From DATCSE01 sp036568605 (GTDB lineage: Bacteria; Pseudomonadota; Gammaproteobacteria; Burkholderiales; Burkholderiaceae_C), in assembly GCA_036568605.1 (NCBI GenBank), contig DATCSE010000042.1:1-7979 (forward strand): a stretch of DNA of 7,979 nucleotides, in the 5' to 3' direction. The notes under the pieces are model-generated. The model searched no databases. It saw nothing but the letters and a program-made list of their open reading frames with translations, and was not told the DNA's origin. The translations under genes and the position numbers were made by a program. Every line of letters begins with the position of its first letter. Within the stretch, counting starts at the first letter, position 1. Positions 5,881-7,979 of this stretch are shown here, piece by piece.

Positions 5881-7173
5881 ATGACTGCACATCCTCATGC
5901 GCCGCGCCGACAGCGCGGCCTCGCGACACTGGTCGTCACGCTGCTGCTGTTCCTCGCGATGCTGCTGGCCGCGCTGTTCGTGAACCGCCACCTGCTGTTC
6001 GAGCAGCGCAGCGCGACCCACCAGTACCGCGCGAGCCAGGCGTTCGAAGCGGCCGAGGCCGGGCTCGAATGGGCGCTCGCGCAGCTCAACAACCCGATTC
6101 GGATCGGTGCCGACTGCCTCGATGCGTCGGCCGCGATGTCCGGCACGTCGGCACACGCGTTCCGCCACCGCTACCTGCGGACCGACACGCGCTCGGCGCA
6201 CATCACCCCGGCGACCTGGGCCGCCGGCACCGGCCCGCACCCGCTGCGGCCGATTTGCGTACGGGGTGACGCCGGCTGGGCCTGCAGCTGTCCATCGGAC
6301 ACCGCGCCCACGCTGCCCGGCATCGCGAGCACGAGCACCGCACCGGCGTTCTCGATCGAGTTCGTCGCGGCCGCGCGGCCCGGCGTCGTGCGCATCGTTT
6401 CGCACGGCTGCACGCAACCGGCCGGCGACTGCGCCAGCGGCGCAACACCGGAAGCGAGCGCGCGTGTCGAGGCCGCCGTCGCGCTGGTGCCGGCGCTGCG
6501 CACGCCGCCGGCCGCGGCGTTGACGACCCGCGGTGCGGTCGTCACCAGTGCCGCGCTCGGCGTGCACAACGCTGACCCCGAGACGGGCATCGCCATCGAT
6601 GCCGGCGGCGCGGTCACCGCTCCCGCCGTACGGCTGACGACACCGGCCGGCGCCAGCCTCGACGGCGCGATCGTCGCGAACGACGCCACGCTGGCGACGA
6701 CCCCCGGCACCCAGCTGTTCGCGCAGCTCTTCGGCATCGGCAAGACGCATTGGAAGTCGCAGCCGGGCGTCACGCGGATCGACTGCAGCACCGGTGCGGC
6801 CGATGGCTGCGCGACCGCACTGCAACGCGCGCTGGCCGCGACCGACACGCCGCCGCTGGTCTGGATCGACGGCGACCTCGCATTGAGCGGCCCGCTCACG
6901 ATCGCCTCGGCCGAGCGCCCGGCCATCGTCGTCGCGACCGGCGCGATCCGGCTGAGCGGCGACATTCGCTTCCACGGCGTGCTGTACGGCGCCGCCTCCA
7001 GCTGGGACCGCACGAGCGCGGCAGGCGCGCTGCTGCGCGGCGCGCTGATCAGCGAATCGGACCACGGCGGCGACGGCACGCCCGCGCTGGTCTATGACCG
7101 GGAGCTGCTCGCCACGCTGCGGCAAGCCGCCGGCAGTTTTGTCCGGGTCGGCGGCAGCTGGCGCGACTTCTGA
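5881..7173 (+). CDS. pilX: PilX-type minor pilin with enlarged C-terminal domain
   Basis: The 430-residue protein begins with leader MTAHPHAPRRQRG, then hydrophobic LATLVVTLLLFLAMLLAALF (14-33). As in PilX and the related GspK, residue +5 is not Glu (it is V18), fitting a tip-located subunit. YRASQAFEAAEAGLEWALAQL (49-69) is the PilX N-terminal signature. The rest is far longer than classical PilX of roughly 170-200 residues. Residues 210-275 are Ala/Thr/Val-rich and 327-370 form a strand-rich stretch (VWIDGDLALSGPLTI, IVVATGAIRLSGDIRFHG) resembling repetitive beta-solenoid-like domains of large PilX homologues. The end is SFVRVGGSWRDF. Eight cysteines (79, 126, 135, 137, 177, 184, 302, 310) could form disulfides. 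The ATG follows pilW by 33 bases with a weak CAGGG (5868-5872). The fold of the C-terminal part is inferred. Confidence 0.8.
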   Translation: MTAHPHAPRRQRGLATLVVTLLLFLAMLLAALFVNRHLLFEQRSATHQYRASQAFEAAEAGLEWALAQLNNPIRIGADCLDASAAMSGTSAHAFRHRYLRTDTRSAHITPATWAAGTGPHPLRPICVRGDAGWACSCPSDTAPTLPGIASTSTAPAFSIEFVAAARPGVVRIVSHGCTQPAGDCASGATPEASARVEAAVALVPALRTPPAAALTTRGAVVTSAALGVHNADPETGIAIDAGGAVTAPAVRLTTPAGASLDGAIVANDATLATTPGTQLFAQLFGIGKTHWKSQPGVTRIDCSTGAADGCATALQRALAATDTPPLVWIDGDLALSGPLTIASAERPAIVVATGAIRLSGDIRFHGVLYGAASSWDRTSAAGALLRGALISESDHGGDGTPALVYDRELLATLRQAAGSFVRVGGSWRDF

Positions 7174-7200
7174 ATCCGCCATCGACGAGAGATCCGCACC

Positions 7201-7979
7201 ATGCGCCCCACGGCTCCATTCGGGATCGCAGGCACCACGCCTCGCTTGCAACGCGGCATCACGCTGGTCGAGGCGCTGCTGTCGTTCGTCGTCCTCGCGT
7301 TCGGCATGCTGGGCATCGCGGGCCTGCACACCGATCTGCGCGCCCATGCCGACCTCGCGCGGCAGCGCACCGACGCGGCGCGCATCGCCGGCGCCGAGAT
7401 GGAGCGGCTGCGTGCGTACTCGCTGCTCGCACCGTCGGGCACGGCACGTTCATACGCCGAGATCGTGACCGCCTCGGCGAGCATCCCGGACAGCGCCGGC
7501 GCCCCGACCCGCTACACGGTCGAACGCCGCGTGGCACCGATCGCCGGCGAACAGGCCGCTAGCGTCGCCGTCGCCGTGGGCTGGAGCGACCGCCGCGGCG
7601 ATGCGCAACGCGCGGTCTTGACCTCGGTGATCGCCCGCAGCGATCCGGTGCTCGCCGCGGCGCTGCCGACCGCGGCTGGCAGCGCACCGGCCCGAGGCGC
7701 GCTCGGCCGTTCATCGCGCATCCCGCTGTTGGCGAAGGATCTGGGCGACGGCCGCAGTGCGTTCAAGCCGGCCACGGTGGGCAGCGTCGCATTCGTACAG
7801 GACAACCGCAGCGGCCTCATCACCGCACGCTGCACCGAGGTCGCGGCGACGCTGACGACCGCTGCGTTGACGACCACTGTGCTGACGACCTGCGAGCCGA
7901 CGACCGGATATCTGCTGAGCGGCACCGTCCATTTCGCCGGCACAGCGTCGCCGGCCGATCCGGCGAACGCGAGCGCCGC
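7201..7979 (+). CDS. pilV: PilV-type minor pilin, extended form (3' end beyond window)
   Basis: The frame is open for 259 codons to the right edge. It has a 19-residue leader ending RLQRG, cleavage after G19, I20 at +1, Glu24 at +5, and ITLVEALLSFVVLAFGMLGI (20-39). RQRTDAARIAGAEMERLRAY (54-73) follows, typical of PilV/GspI-like pilins, then a first beta-rich domain with YTVERRVAPIAGEQAASVAV (105-124) and VGWSDRRGDAQ (126-136). Classical PilV ends near 150-190 residues, but this one continues with an Ala-rich linker (150-168), AKDLGDGRSAFKP (178-190), a Thr-rich repeat (218-237) and YLLSGTVHF (237-245). The extra region probably is a second periplasmic domain; I recall similar long PilV proteins in Burkholderiales but cannot verify it. 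Cysteines C211 and C231 may pair. A weak GAGAGA (7187-7192) precedes the ATG, which is 27 bases past pilX. A pilY1 gene would be expected next. Confidence 0.8.
   Translation, partial: MRPTAPFGIAGTTPRLQRGITLVEALLSFVVLAFGMLGIAGLHTDLRAHADLARQRTDAARIAGAEMERLRAYSLLAPSGTARSYAEIVTASASIPDSAGAPTRYTVERRVAPIAGEQAASVAVAVGWSDRRGDAQRAVLTSVIARSDPVLAAALPTAAGSAPARGALGRSSRIPLLAKDLGDGRSAFKPATVGSVAFVQDNRSGLITARCTEVAATLTTAALTTTVLTTCEPTTGYLLSGTVHFAGTASPADPANASA
7852..7911 (+). repeat. Four-unit 15-bp tandem repeat inside pilV
   Basis: The nine-base core (C/T)(T/C)GACGACC starts at 7852, 7867, 7882 and 7897, exactly 15 bases apart. It encodes four successive five-residue units, LTTAA, LTTTV, LTTCE and PTTGY (residues 218-237). 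The six bases between cores are not conserved. The period is a multiple of three, so unit gain or loss would keep the reading frame. It could equally be a chance product of Thr-rich, high-GC coding. Confidence 0.6.

Noticed and set aside
5017..7347. A 776-codon open frame on the minus strand across the pilin genes
   Set aside because: It is a shadow of pilE, pilW and pilX with Arg-, Ala- and Gly-rich sequence and no domain. The plus-strand frames carry clear prepilin signatures.

Overview
This window looks like chromosomal DNA of a high-GC betaproteobacterium, most likely Burkholderiales. The reasons are strong G/C bias at third codon positions, proteins that read like Burkholderiales versions of UbiD, GlyA and NrdR, and a glyA-nrdR pair followed by type IV pilus genes. 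The lineage is inferred from recalled family sequences; no search was run.

Layout, left to right. (1) 1-529, minus strand: the N-terminal third of ubiD (ubiquinone biosynthesis decarboxylase), running off the left edge. (2) 530-807: a relatively AT-rich divergent intergenic region with a good sigma70-like promoter pointing right. (3) 808-1749: a membrane-anchored lytic transglycosylase with an SLT domain. (4) 1746-1962: a 209-bp non-coding element with 24-bp near-perfect terminal inverted repeats and an apparent CTAG target duplication. It sits exactly on the transglycosylase stop codon and looks like a MITE. (5) 1963-2211: a hairpin-rich leader in front of glyA. (6) 2212-3462 glyA and 3511-3954 nrdR: serine hydroxymethyltransferase and the ribonucleotide-reductase repressor. 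(7) 3955-4151: a short intergenic region with two small inverted repeats. (8) 4152-7979: a tightly packed minor-pilin operon, fimT - pilE - pilW - pilX - pilV, with pilV cut by the right edge. A pilY1 adhesin gene would be expected just beyond.

The first half is housekeeping: quinone synthesis, cell-wall remodelling, one-carbon metabolism and dNTP control. The second half encodes the minor pilins that prime type IV pilus assembly and form the pilus tip. All five carry a prepilin-like N-terminus (basic leader, Gly, hydrophobic helix), and PilX lacks the usual Glu at +5.

I see no tRNA, rRNA, CRISPR array, phage gene or transposase gene, and no clearly new multi-gene system. The most unusual items are the MITE-like element abutting a stop codon, the structured glyA leader, the permuted pilin gene order and the enlarged PilX and PilV.
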